This document shows, piece after piece, positions 35,109-43,284 of a DNA stretch of 64,000 nucleotides. This DNA comes from Zoogloea sp041914405 (lineage in GTDB: Bacteria; Pseudomonadota; Gammaproteobacteria; Burkholderiales; Rhodocyclaceae). The DNA lies in contig NZ_JAYSDK010000030.1 in the NCBI RefSeq assembly GCF_041914405.1, positions 7,397-71,396 on the forward strand. The letters are read 5' to 3'. The first letter of the stretch is position 1, and every line of letters starts with the position of its first letter. Both the position numbers and the translations under genes were made by a program. The notes beneath the pieces were generated by a model that was not told the DNA's origin, did not search any database, and saw nothing but the letters and a program-made list of their open reading frames with translations.

Positions 35109-36742
35109 GGCTTGTCCTCGGGTTTACCGCGCAGCAGCGCTTCAGGGTGACGGTCGAGGCTGTCGGCCAGGTGGCGCAGGGCCTGGGCTGCGCGCGACAA
35201 CTCCTGCAGGCTGGCGCGCAGGTCTTGCTGCAGCGGCGCATCGCTGCTCAAGAGCTTGCGGGTGTCGGCGATGGCGCCGCGGGCCTCGATGATCGTATCG
35301 CGCACATCGCCATTGGCCAGACCGTCGAGGCGCTTGACCAGCGCCTCCACCTCGTCGAGGGTCCGGCCGAGGCTGGCGATGGCCTTCTGGGTGTCCTTGC
35401 CAATAGCGTCCAGCGGCAGCTTGTCGATGCGCTCGACGACGCGCAGCAAGGTGGTCTGCAACTCCTCCAGGCTGCCGCGCTGGGTCGGCAGCTGGGGCGG
35501 GTTCTGCGCCCAGTCGGCGCGGCCCAGCCCGGCGGCAGGGAAGAAGTCCAGTGCCACGTAGAGCTGGCCGGTCACCAGGTTGCCGTTGCGCAACTGGGCG
35601 CGCATGCCGCTGGCGATCAGGCGGTCGATGAAGGCACGGAAATCCTTGTCCCGGAAGTCCTTGCCGGCATACGGCGCCTTGCCCTGCTCATTGCGCGCCT
35701 GCAGGCGGTTGGGAAAGATCGCCACCTCGACGAGCAGCTCCAGATCGGCGCCGCGGGCATGGAAAGCCGGGTGGATGGCGGTCACCTCGCCGACCTGGAT
35801 GCCGCGGAAATCCACCGCCGCGCCCACCGACAGGCCACGTACCGACTCATGGAAGCGCAGCAGGTAAGTATGCGCATTGACGTTGGGCTGCTTGAACGCC
35901 TCGTCCCGGTTGCGGAACAGGCGGAACACGTGGTCCTTCGGCGCCGGCTCGTCGGTGTCGCCATCCGGCGTCTGGAAGGCCAGCCCGCCGGTGAGGATCG
36001 ACGTGGCCGATTCGGTATTGACCTGCACGCCTTCGGCGCTCAGCTTCACGTCCACCCCGCTGGCATTCCAGAAGCGGGAGTTGGCGGTGACAAAACGGTC
36101 GTAGGGCGCCTGCACGAAGACCTGGATGTCCAGGTGCTTGCCCTGCTCGTCGAGCTTGTAGCCGGTGACCTGGCCGGCCTGGATGCGCCGGTAGAACACC
36201 GGCGTGCCGACACCGATCGAGCCGAGGTTGTCCGCTTCCAGGCTGAAACTGCGACCGGGCACGTCGAAACTGACCACCGGCGCCTCCCGCAGCCCGACGA
36301 ACTGGTGCCGCGGCTCGGCCGACTTGCCCACGTCCATACCCACGTGGGCGCCGGACAGCAGGGTATCGAGGCCCGAGATGGAGCCACCGGAAACCCGCGC
36401 GCTAACCACCCAGAAGCGCGTGTCGTCCACCAGCAGGCGGGCCGCCTCGCGGACCAGCTGGGCGGTGGCCAGCACATGGCTGCCGTCCTCGGCGAGGGCC
36501 ACCGCGGTGATCTGGCCGACGTCCACATCGCGGTACTTGATGCGCGTCTTGCCCGGCTCCAGGCCGGTGCCGGTGTCGAACTGGATGGTGATCACCGGCC
36601 CCTGCTCGTAATAGCCGCGCACCGCCAGGAACAGGCCGATCAGCGCCGCCACCAGCGGGATGATCCACACCAGCGGAATCCGCAGGCGGCGCGGACGATC
36701 CACGACGGCGGCAGGCAGGGAAGGCGGCAGCGGATCAGTCAT
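35105..36742 (-). CDS. pqiB: MCE-domain protein PqiB
   Basis: 545 residues. One N-terminal helix (IPLVWIIPLVAALIGLFLAV), then three MCE domains, each opening with a GxxPGxT/ixYrg-type strand: TGLEPGKTRIKYRDVDVGQI, SIGVGTPVFYRRIQAGQV, and LSVGAAVDFRGIQVGEV. A C-terminal amphipathic alpha-helical tail from about 420 (DKLPLDAIGKDTQKAIASLG) assembles the hollow needle linking the two membranes. Overlaps both pqiC and the second PqiA gene by a few bases. Confidence 0.93.
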   Translation of the reverse strand: MTDPLPPSLPAAVVDRPRRLRIPLVWIIPLVAALIGLFLAVRGYYEQGPVITIQFDTGTGLEPGKTRIKYRDVDVGQITAVALAEDGSHVLATAQLVREAARLLVDDTRFWVVSARVSGGSISGLDTLLSGAHVGMDVGKSAEPRHQFVGLREAPVVSFDVPGRSFSLEADNLGSIGVGTPVFYRRIQAGQVTGYKLDEQGKHLDIQVFVQAPYDRFVTANSRFWNASGVDVKLSAEGVQVNTESATSILTGGLAFQTPDGDTDEPAPKDHVFRLFRNRDEAFKQPNVNAHTYLLRFHESVRGLSVGAAVDFRGIQVGEVTAIHPAFHARGADLELLVEVAIFPNRLQARNEQGKAPYAGKDFRDKDFRAFIDRLIASGMRAQLRNGNLVTGQLYVALDFFPAAGLGRADWAQNPPQLPTQRGSLEELQTTLLRVVERIDKLPLDAIGKDTQKAIASLGRTLDEVEALVKRLDGLANGDVRDTIIEARGAIADTRKLLSSDAPLQQDLRASLQELSRAAQALRHLADSLDRHPEALLRGKPEDKP

Positions 36743-37373
36743 CGGCAGTTTCGGAATCGGTGAGCGGGTCCCAGATCAGGCGCGGGTCGAAGGTCAGCGC
36801 GGCGAACATCGTCAGTACCACCACGGCACCAAAGGCCAGCGCAGCCGGCCCCGTGTCGACGGTGGCAAAACCTCGGAACTGTACCAGTGCCACCAGCAGC
36901 GTGATCACGTAGATGTCCAGCATCGACCAGCGTCCGACGAATTCCACCAGCCGGTACAGGCGGGCGCGCTGCATCACCCGGTGCCGGGAGCGCAGCTGCA
37001 CAGACGCAGTGAGATAGGCCAGCGCCAGGATCTTCAAAAGCGGCACGACCACGCTGGCAAAGAACACCACGACGGCCAGCGGCCACTGCCCATCCACCCA
37101 CAGGAAGATCACTCCGCTCATGATGGTGTCCACCTGGTGGCTGACCAGCGAGGTGGTGATCATGATTGGCATCAGGTTGGCCGGCAGGTAGAGCAGCGCC
37201 GCCGCCGCAAGCAGGGCCCAGGTGGTGCTGATGCTGGCCGGCTTGCGCAGGTGTAGCGGGGCCGCGCAGCGTGGGCAGCGCAGCAGGCCGGCAGCCTCCG
37301 GCGCCTGCGCGAGCTGACCACAGACGTGGCAGCTCAGCAGGCCGGCCTGACGGGCGGTGAGACGGGACTTCAC
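36735..37373 (-). CDS. PqiA C-terminal half as separate membrane protein
   Basis: 212 residues from a GTG start that overlaps the preceding gene's stop by 4 bases (GTGA). A rubredoxin-like zinc module CHVCGQL, then CPRCAAPLHLRKP, is followed by four membrane helices of the PqiA/YebS type (PANLMPIMITT, SGVIFLWVDGQWPLA, ILALAYL, RWSMLDIYVITLLVALVQF). It corresponds to the second repeat of the usual ~420-residue PqiA. Its 3' end runs into pqiB by 8 bases. Confidence 0.88.
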   Translation of the reverse strand: MKSRLTARQAGLLSCHVCGQLAQAPEAAGLLRCPRCAAPLHLRKPASISTTWALLAAAALLYLPANLMPIMITTSLVSHQVDTIMSGVIFLWVDGQWPLAVVVFFASVVVPLLKILALAYLTASVQLRSRHRVMQRARLYRLVEFVGRWSMLDIYVITLLVALVQFRGFATVDTGPAALAFGAVVVLTMFAALTFDPRLIWDPLTDSETADD

Positions 37374-38005
37374 ACGGGCTCCGCGGCAACTCGCCACAAC
37401 AGGCGGCGATCGAAAGCCCGGCCGGCCAGCGTGAGGACCAGGATCAACGCCGCAGTGGCCCAGAAGGCCGTGCCCAGGATCACCGACCCGGAGTGGGCCA
37501 GCTTGACCAGCGACACCAGCATGCCGAGCAGGAAGACCTCCATCATGCCCCACGGCTGCACGGACAACACCAGGCGAAAGAAGGCCGCCACGCGCGGCGA
37601 ACGACAGCCCAGACGCAGCGGCAGCAGCACCAGCAGGATCATCAGCATCTCGAGCAGCGGGAACAGTTGCGCGGTAACGAAGACCAGCGCCGCCACCGGC
37701 TGCATACCGATCTGCCACAGGTTGCGCACCGCGGCGAACAGCGTCACCTCGGCATGATGCCCCTGCATCTCCAGGCCCATCAGCGGGAAGGCATTGGCCA
37801 GCACATACAGGATGGCCGCAGTCAGGGTGTAAGCCAGCGTCCGGTCGAGGCTGTCCGGCGGATTGCGCGCCAGTTCGGCCCCACAACGGGCACAGCGAGC
37901 CGTCTCGCCAGCCTGGAGGGGCGCATCGTGCTGCAGCAGGTCGCACTCATGGCAGGCGACCAGTGGGGCGGGTGGGGCGGGTGGGGCGGGCGGATCGACG
38001 CGCAT
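37370..38005 (-). CDS. PqiA N-terminal half as separate membrane protein
   Basis: 211 residues. Zinc module CHECDLLQHDAPLQAG to CARCGAELARNP, then four helices with ANAFPLMGLEM, ALVFVTAQLFPLLEMLMILLV and RPWGMMEVFLLGMLV-like patterns typical of PqiA. An opening PPAPPAPPAP stretch is encoded by three copies of a 9-base unit at 37963-37989. Together with the next gene it makes one full PqiA. Translation is coupled (4-base overlap). Such paired halves are known in other betaproteobacteria. Confidence 0.88.
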   Translation of the reverse strand: MRVDPPAPPAPPAPLVACHECDLLQHDAPLQAGETARCARCGAELARNPPDSLDRTLAYTLTAAILYVLANAFPLMGLEMQGHHAEVTLFAAVRNLWQIGMQPVAALVFVTAQLFPLLEMLMILLVLLPLRLGCRSPRVAAFFRLVLSVQPWGMMEVFLLGMLVSLVKLAHSGSVILGTAFWATAALILVLTLAGRAFDRRLLWRVAAEPV

Positions 38006-38089
38006 GGGCAGGCCACGGACAATGATTTTCCATTGTGCGGTGCACGGCCCGTGCCCTGCAAGATCAGGCCGGGCCGCCAGCCACGCCGT

Positions 38090-38557
38090 TCAGCGCGGCG
38101 CGGCGGTCTTGCTGCCTGCCTGCTCCGGCGGTGCGACCTGACTGGCGGCGCCATCCGCCGGCGCCGACGCACCAGATGCACCAGATGCACCGGGAGCGGC
38201 CTGCTGGACCACCGCCAGCACGATGGGCGCGTTGCTGTCCCGCTGCCGCAGGATCACCCGGTCGGCAAGCACCCGTTCGATGCGCAGGTCGTCATGATAG
38301 GCCTGGCCTTCGGAGACCATCTCCGGCGGCCGGCCGTTGTCGGACAGGATCACCATCCCGGGCGTCGCCGCGTTCCCGAGAATGACCCCCTTGGCTACCA
38401 GGCCCATGGCCTCGGCGGCCGGCGCAGGCAAATCCTCGTCCTGGTAGTTGTCGGCACCCACCATGTTGATCCAGCCGGCATCCTCCGCAATCCACAGGGC
38501 CGCCACCACCAGCACGACGATGCTGAAGAGTACGCGCCGCACATCGATTCCACCCAT
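38090..38557 (-). CDS. Single-pass membrane protein with GspC-HR-like domain
   Basis: 155 residues. One N-terminal helix (VRRVLFSIVVLVVAALWIA), then a periplasmic part LVAKGVILGNAATPGMVIL, DNGRPPEMVSEGQAYHDD, RIERVLADRVILRQRD. This reads like the homology region of type II secretion protein GspC (and of PilP). No PDZ domain or other secretion gene is present. A low-complexity Gly-Ala-Ser tail (GASGASGASAPADG) is encoded by a 9-base tandem repeat. Start ATG 38557 has GGGGAG seven bases upstream. Lies 84 bases upstream of the split pqiA genes on the same strand, so probably in their operon. Confidence 0.6.
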   Translation of the reverse strand: MGGIDVRRVLFSIVVLVVAALWIAEDAGWINMVGADNYQDEDLPAPAAEAMGLVAKGVILGNAATPGMVILSDNGRPPEMVSEGQAYHDDLRIERVLADRVILRQRDSNAPIVLAVVQQAAPGASGASGASAPADGAASQVAPPEQAGSKTAAPR

Positions 38558-38647
38558 CTCCATTCTCCCCTCTTGTGCGGGATCCACCGCCCCCGCTTCC
38601 CTTCGGCGGCCCCGATTGCGTGAAAAGCGCAGGATTCGATACTCAGT

Positions 38648-39511
38648 TTAGCGCTGGTCCTGCGTGAACTCGCCTGCTGTTTTCCCTGCAACGAAATCGA
38701 GCACATCGCGCACGAAACGCTCCCGCTCCCACAGATGCGGCGCGTGATCGACGCCCTCGTAGATGTGCAACAGCGCATCCGGAATGCGCTGCTGAACGAA
38801 ATGGGCAGTACCCGTCGAGTAGAAGTTGCTGGCCCCGCCATAGACCAGCAGCGCCGGCACCGGAATGGCATGCAGCACGTCGCGGTAGTCGGCCGCGCTC
38901 AGGCTGCGCCAGCACTCGATCAGCGGCCCGGGTTCAAGGGCCTGCAGGCGCTGGCGGGCGGTCTGGATGCCGTTACCGTTCTCGGCATACTTGCTCCGCG
39001 CCCGTTCGTTGTGGCCGTCGGCCGCCAGGCGCAGCACCGCCTCGGCGAAATCCTGCTGCAGCGCACCGATGAAGTCGGCGTTGCGGCGGGCGTCGAAATC
39101 GCCATAGATACCGCTCTTCCAGTCGTCGTCGGTGAGCAGGCGCGGCGACTGGTCGATGAAGACCAGCCGCGACAAGCGGGCGGCACCGAAATCGCGCAGG
39201 TATTGCCACAGGGTCAGCGCGCCCATCGAGTGGCCGACCGCCACCACCTGGTCGAGGCCATAGCGGTCGAGCAGATTCTGCAGGTCGCGGGCCATGCGCG
39301 CGACCGTCGGCACCGTATCGGTCCTCAGCCGATGACCGCCGTGGCCGCGGGCATCCCAGCGATACACGCGGAAACGGGCCTCGAAGGCTTCGATAAAGGG
39401 ATTCCAGTCCCGGTGGGAAGAGGTCCAGCCGTGCAGCAGCACCAGCGGCGGGCCCTCGCCGGAGATCTTCAGGTGGAGCTTTTCGCCGTCGTCGGCTAGG
39501 AAGTGGTCCAT
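38648..39511 (-). CDS. Alpha/beta-fold hydrolase
   Basis: 287 residues. Oxyanion region LVLLHGWTSSHRDWNPF, nucleophile elbow VGHSMGALTLWQY (Ser of GHSMG), acid region PALLVYGGASNFYS, and catalytic His in YEGVDHAPHLWERE. Typical esterase/lipase-like fold; substrate not inferable. The start MDHFLADDGEKL is chosen as the first Met next to the conserved strand. Lies alone on the minus strand. Confidence 0.88.
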   Translation of the reverse strand: MDHFLADDGEKLHLKISGEGPPLVLLHGWTSSHRDWNPFIEAFEARFRVYRWDARGHGGHRLRTDTVPTVARMARDLQNLLDRYGLDQVVAVGHSMGALTLWQYLRDFGAARLSRLVFIDQSPRLLTDDDWKSGIYGDFDARRNADFIGALQQDFAEAVLRLAADGHNERARSKYAENGNGIQTARQRLQALEPGPLIECWRSLSAADYRDVLHAIPVPALLVYGGASNFYSTGTAHFVQQRIPDALLHIYEGVDHAPHLWERERFVRDVLDFVAGKTAGEFTQDQR

Positions 39512-39566
39512 GGGCCTGGCTGGAGTCGGTGGAGACCCGAGTGTAACGGACAAATATGGCGGCCGA

Positions 39567-40088
39567 TCAACCATCCACCGGCTGCTGCGGGCTATCCAGC
39601 CGGCGCTGGTAGAAGCCCACGTCGAGCCAGCGTCCGAACTTGAAACCGACCTCCTTCAAGGTACCCCCGTGGGCGAAGCCGAGCTGCTCGTGCAGCGCAA
39701 TGCTAGCGGTATTGGCCATGTCGATGACGCCGACCAGCAGGTGGTAGTCCTGGGCCGTGGCCGCTTCGATCAGGTGTTCCAGCAAGGACCGGCCGAGGCC
39801 CTTGCCGCGGTGGTCGCGGTGCACGTAGACGGAATGCTCGACGGTGTATTTGTAGGCCGGAAAGGCGCGGAACGGGCCGTAGCTGGCGAAGCCCAACAGC
39901 GTGCCAGCCTCGTCCACCGCGCCGATCACCGGGTAGTTGCCGGCCGCCTTGGCGGCGAACCAGGCCGTCATGCTGTCGCGGGTACGCGGCTGGTAATCGT
40001 AGAGGGCGGTAGAGGTGGCGATGGCCTCGTTGAAGATGGCCAGGATCGCGTCGCCGTGCTCGGCGAGGGTGCAAGCAATGAATTTCAT
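39567..40088 (-). CDS. GNAT N-acetyltransferase (phosphinothricin/methionine-sulfoximine type)
   Basis: 173 residues. Acetyl-CoA site VYVHRDHRGKGLGRSLLEHL (RxxGxG/A) and the PAT-type ending HEQLGFAHGGTLKEVGFKFGRWLDV with IAIFNEAIATSTALYDYQPR near the front. The subfamily acetylates the amino group of methionine sulfoximine, phosphinothricin or related amino acids. The start MKFIACTLAEH follows a non-coding-like stretch. Confidence 0.88.
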   Translation of the reverse strand: MKFIACTLAEHGDAILAIFNEAIATSTALYDYQPRTRDSMTAWFAAKAAGNYPVIGAVDEAGTLLGFASYGPFRAFPAYKYTVEHSVYVHRDHRGKGLGRSLLEHLIEAATAQDYHLLVGVIDMANTASIALHEQLGFAHGGTLKEVGFKFGRWLDVGFYQRRLDSPQQPVDG

Positions 40089-40142
40089 CGGCGGAACAGA
40101 AAGCAGGACACAAGGGCAATTGTGCCGCAATCCGTCACATGC

Positions 40143-40694
40143 TCAGCGATTGAACCAGCGCAGCAGCGTGCCCCAGTCGTGGATGTCGAGGCGGGTCACT
40201 TCGCCACAGGCGAAGTCGAGGCCGAGCCAGTACTCCGCCGGCAGCTTGAGCAGGTGGCCGGCCAGCGCGCGCAGCGGGCCGCCATGGGCAACCACCACCG
40301 CGGCGGCGGGCGGCGCAGCCTGCAGCTCGGCGAGGAAATCGTGGACGCGAGCCGCCATCTGACGCGGTGACTCGCCGCCCGGCGGCGCGAAATCCAGCGG
40401 CGCGTCGGCCCATGCATCGAGGGCGGCGCGGCCGATGTCGTCGTAACTGCGCCCTTCCCATTCGCCGAAGTGGATCTCCTTCAGGCGCGGTTCGAGCCGC
40501 GGCGTGCCGAGGGCTTCGGCCAGCAGGCGGGCGCGGGCCAGCGGGCTGGCGTACAGCGCGAAGTCGGCCGGCAGCAGCGGGCGCAGGCGAGCCGCCACTT
40601 CGACAGCGGACTCGGCCAGCCCCAGGTCGGTCTGGCCGTAGCAGATCCCCGGCGCCACGGCGGGCCGGGGATGGCGAATCAGGTAAAGCTCCAC
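40143..40694 (-). CDS. cobC: Alpha-ribazole phosphatase (CobC), histidine phosphatase
   Basis: 183 residues from a GTG start. LYLIRHPRPAVAPGICYGQ contains the phospho-acceptor His (RHP in place of the more usual RHG), and ASPLARARLLAEAL plus VVAHGGPLRALAG give the second Arg and His. In the pathway it dephosphorylates alpha-ribazole phosphate made by CobT. Start lies 15 bases inside the end of cobS, so the two are translationally linked. Confidence 0.85.
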   Translation of the reverse strand: MELYLIRHPRPAVAPGICYGQTDLGLAESAVEVAARLRPLLPADFALYASPLARARLLAEALGTPRLEPRLKEIHFGEWEGRSYDDIGRAALDAWADAPLDFAPPGGESPRQMAARVHDFLAELQAAPPAAAVVVAHGGPLRALAGHLLKLPAEYWLGLDFACGEVTRLDIHDWGTLLRWFNR

Positions 40695-41452
40695 GCGGCG
40701 AGCATCCCCAGGTAGATGGCGATTTCGGCCAGTTGCTGGGTGGCCCCCAGGCAATCGCCGGTATAACCGCCGAGTCGGTGGGCAAACTTGCGTGCCGCCG
40801 CGACCGCCACCACGCAGGTCGCAAGCAGCGCTGCCAGCGCCTCCAGCGGCGTCAGGAGCAACAAGGGCACGACGCCGGCCAAGGTCGCGATGCCCAGCTC
40901 GGTGGCGCTCGGGCGGCGTGCGACCGGCGCCGACTTGGCGCTGTCGTCGCTGCGTGCGTAGTCGAGCACCGCCATCACGCTCACCGCGGCGAGGCGCGAC
41001 AGGGGATGGGCCACCAGCAGCGCGGCGAGCACCGGGTAATCGTCATCGGCGCCCAGGTCGGCGAGGGCCAGGTACTTGGCGAGCAGCAGCAGCACCAGGC
41101 CGATGGCACCGTAACTGCCGATCCGCGAGTCCTTCATGATCGCCAGCGCCTGCTCCTTGGTCCAGCCTCCTCCGAGGCCGTCGCAGGTATCCGCCCAGCC
41201 GTCCTCGTGGAAAGCACCGGTGGCGCGGATGGTCGCCGCCATCGCCAGCACCACCGCCAGATCCACCGGCAGCAGCTGCGCTGCCAGCCAATAAACCGCC
41301 GCGCCGATCAGGCCGATCAACCAGCCAACCAGCGGCAGGTAGCGCGCCGCGCGCCCCAGCTTGTCCGGCGCAAAATCCACCCAGCCCGGCACCGGCAGGC
41401 GACTGAAGAAGGCGATGGCGATGAAGATCAGCTCAAGCTGGGCGCGGATCAT
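40679..41452 (-). CDS. cobS: Adenosylcobinamide-GDP ribazoletransferase (CobS)
   Basis: 257 residues with about six membrane helices and the family marker AFHEDGWADTCDGLGGGWT, followed by KDSRIGSYGAIGLVL and AHPLSRLAAVSVM. Joins adenosylcobinamide-GDP with alpha-ribazole to give cobalamin. The start MIRAQLELIF immediately follows a sequence of poor quality that contains an assembly gap, so its leader is unreliable. Confidence 0.9.
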   Translation of the reverse strand: MIRAQLELIFIAIAFFSRLPVPGWVDFAPDKLGRAARYLPLVGWLIGLIGAAVYWLAAQLLPVDLAVVLAMAATIRATGAFHEDGWADTCDGLGGGWTKEQALAIMKDSRIGSYGAIGLVLLLLAKYLALADLGADDDYPVLAALLVAHPLSRLAAVSVMAVLDYARSDDSAKSAPVARRPSATELGIATLAGVVPLLLLTPLEALAALLATCVVAVAAARKFAHRLGGYTGDCLGATQQLAEIAIYLGMLAAWSFT

Positions 41453-41690
41453 GGCAATACCGTGGGGGGGGGGGGCAGTGGGCCCCGCGGGCCGGGGCCC
41501 CCCCCCCCCGGGGGGGGACTGGGCACCCCCCCCGGAAGGGCGAGGCAGGGTGGGGGGGGGGGGCCGNNNNNNNNNNTCAATCTCCCCCACTGGGGGGGGG
41601 GGTATCTGGCCAAGGGGGGGGGGGCTTTTTCCGCCCCCGGGGCCCCCCGCCCCCCCGGCGGGGGGCTTTTAAACCCCCCCCCACGGCATG
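41453..41690. repeat. Degraded REP-like palindrome with assembly gap
   Basis: ACCGTGGGGGGGGGGG near 41459 and CCCCCCCCCACGG near 41678 face each other as the outer ends of the REP pair seen elsewhere would. Between them are long G/C runs and ten Ns. It lies between cobS and cobT. The true length and any missing gene are unknown, and no coding sequence is visible. Confidence 0.55.
41567..41576. other. Assembly gap (10 N)
   Basis: Ten unknown bases inside homopolymer-rich, low-quality sequence between cobS and cobT. Confidence 0.99.
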
Positions 41691-41714
41691 CATCATCACG
41701 GAATTGTGTGGGTC

Positions 41715-42752
41715 TCACGCGTCCTTGCCACTGACACCGGCGGATTCAAAGCTGGCCATCTGGTTGAGGAAATTGACCGCCGCTTGCACCAGCGGGAAGG
41801 CCAGCGCGGCGCCGGTGCCTTCGCCGAGGCGCAGGTCGAGCTGGACCAGCGGCGCGGCGCCCAGGTGGGCCAGCTGCACGGCGTGACCGGGCTCTTCAGA
41901 GCGGTGGGCGAAGACGCAGTAGTCGATGATCGCCGGGGCGATCTCGTAAGCCACCAGCAGCGCGCTGGTAACGATGAAGCCGTCGATCAGCAGCAGCATG
42001 CCGGCTTCGGCGGCGCCCAGCATCGCACCGGCCATCATCGCGATTTCGAGGCCGCCGTATTCGGTCAGCGCCTCCAGCGGGTCGCCGCGGCGCCCACCAC
42101 GGGCCACGGCCTTGGCCAGCAGCGCACGCTTGCGGGCCATGCCCGCGTCGTCGAGGCCAGTGCCACGGCCGATCACCACGTCCAGCTCGGCGCCGGTCAG
42201 GCAGTGGGTCAGCAGGGACGCGGCAGCGGTGTTGCCGATACCCATCTCGCCAAAGCCGACCACGTTGCAGCCGTCAGCGGCCAGGCCGCGGGCCAGCTCG
42301 CGACCACGGGCCAGCGCCGCATCGCGCTGGGCGACGGTCAGCGCCGGCTCTTCCAGGTAGTTGGCGGTGCCCGGCGCCACCTTGGCGTCGATCAGGCCGG
42401 GACGGTTGCCGAAGTCGTGGGCCACGCCGGCATCCACCACCGTCAGGCCCATGCCCATCTGGCGTGCGAAGACGTTGATCGCGGCGCCGCCGGCGAGGAA
42501 ATTCTCGACCATCTGCCAAGTCACGTCCTGGGGATAGGCGGACACGCCGGCCTTGGCCGCGCCATGGTCACCGGCAAACACCAGCATATGCGGCCGGCGC
42601 AGCTCGGGGCTGAGGGTCTGCTGGATCAGGCCGATCTGGCGGGCCAGCGGCTCGAGGCGGCCGAGGGCACCGAGGGGCTTGGTCTTGGTGTCGATGCGCT
42701 GCTGCAGCGCGGGGGCGAGAGCTTGGTCAGGGCGGGCGATGGCGTAGGTCAT
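41715..42752 (-). CDS. cobT: Nicotinate-nucleotide--dimethylbenzimidazole phosphoribosyltransferase (CobT)
   Basis: 345 residues. KTKPLGALGRLEPLA, GDHGAAKAGVSAYPQDVTW, GFGEMGIGNTAAASLLT and catalytic-end EGTGAALAFPLVQAA are the CobT hallmarks. Activates dimethylbenzimidazole from BluB to alpha-ribazole phosphate for CobC and CobS. The start is uncertain (MTYAIARPD, or three codons earlier). Separated from cobS by the assembly gap; in a normal operon the two would be adjacent. Confidence 0.9.
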   Translation of the reverse strand: MTYAIARPDQALAPALQQRIDTKTKPLGALGRLEPLARQIGLIQQTLSPELRRPHMLVFAGDHGAAKAGVSAYPQDVTWQMVENFLAGGAAINVFARQMGMGLTVVDAGVAHDFGNRPGLIDAKVAPGTANYLEEPALTVAQRDAALARGRELARGLAADGCNVVGFGEMGIGNTAAASLLTHCLTGAELDVVIGRGTGLDDAGMARKRALLAKAVARGGRRGDPLEALTEYGGLEIAMMAGAMLGAAEAGMLLLIDGFIVTSALLVAYEIAPAIIDYCVFAHRSEEPGHAVQLAHLGAAPLVQLDLRLGEGTGAALAFPLVQAAVNFLNQMASFESAGVSGKDA

Positions 42753-42869
42753 GGGACGCATCTGCGGACGGTGTCGAGGCCGCGGATGCTAGGACGCGAA
42801 AACCAATTGTTCAAGCACCGGCGCACCGGAACAACCGCCCCGCGACATCTGCCGGACCGCCGGAAAGCC

Positions 42870-43175
42870 TTAGTTGGCGCGGGTTTGACCACCGATGGAA
42901 CGAACCTGCAGGACGACCCGGCGGCTGTTGCGCACCTCGCGCTCCCACGCGCGCTTTAGCACGAAACGCAGCTCATAGTCGCCCGCCGCCTCGCCGATCA
43001 CCGAGAAGATCTGGCTGCCGTCCCGACGGGCTTCAGCAGCGGGCGTTTCCTCAAGACGGACACGCACCGCACCGTTGCCACCATCCACGTACCAAGTGGC
43101 GCCGCTGCCGGGATAGGACGGCAGCGCGATGCGGCAGATCTGCCCGACGTTGCTGGCAAGGCGTTGAGTGCTCAT
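42870..43175 (-). CDS. Chagasin-like (I42) cysteine-peptidase inhibitor homolog
   Basis: 101 residues. Shows the chagasin layout: a first loop PGSGATWYVDG like NPTTGYxW, a strand GSQIFSVIGEAAGDYELRFV like the family's G-x-F-x-A-x-AG pattern, and KRAWERE in place of KRPWE. The family blocks papain-type cysteine proteases. There is no signal peptide, unlike many secreted members, so a cytosolic role or other partner is possible. Lies between cobT and cobU with 117- and 109-base gaps. Start MSTQRLASN with AGGGAA upstream. Confidence 0.65.
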   Translation of the reverse strand: MSTQRLASNVGQICRIALPSYPGSGATWYVDGGNGAVRVRLEETPAAEARRDGSQIFSVIGEAAGDYELRFVLKRAWEREVRNSRRVVLQVRSIGGQTRAN

Positions 43176-43284
43176 GGTGTGGATTCCCTGCGGTTTTTTA
43201 TCGGGATCAATGGTGCCCTGCAGCACGCAAGGGCCGCTATGCCCCGGGACATGGCCTCGCTGTGACCTATTACCGCCCTCCCCT

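Noticed and set aside
41460..41690. Proline-rich open frames across the second gap, including an N-terminal extension of CobS
   Set aside because: They arise from long C/G runs and Ns. CobS has a clear family-typical start at 41452.
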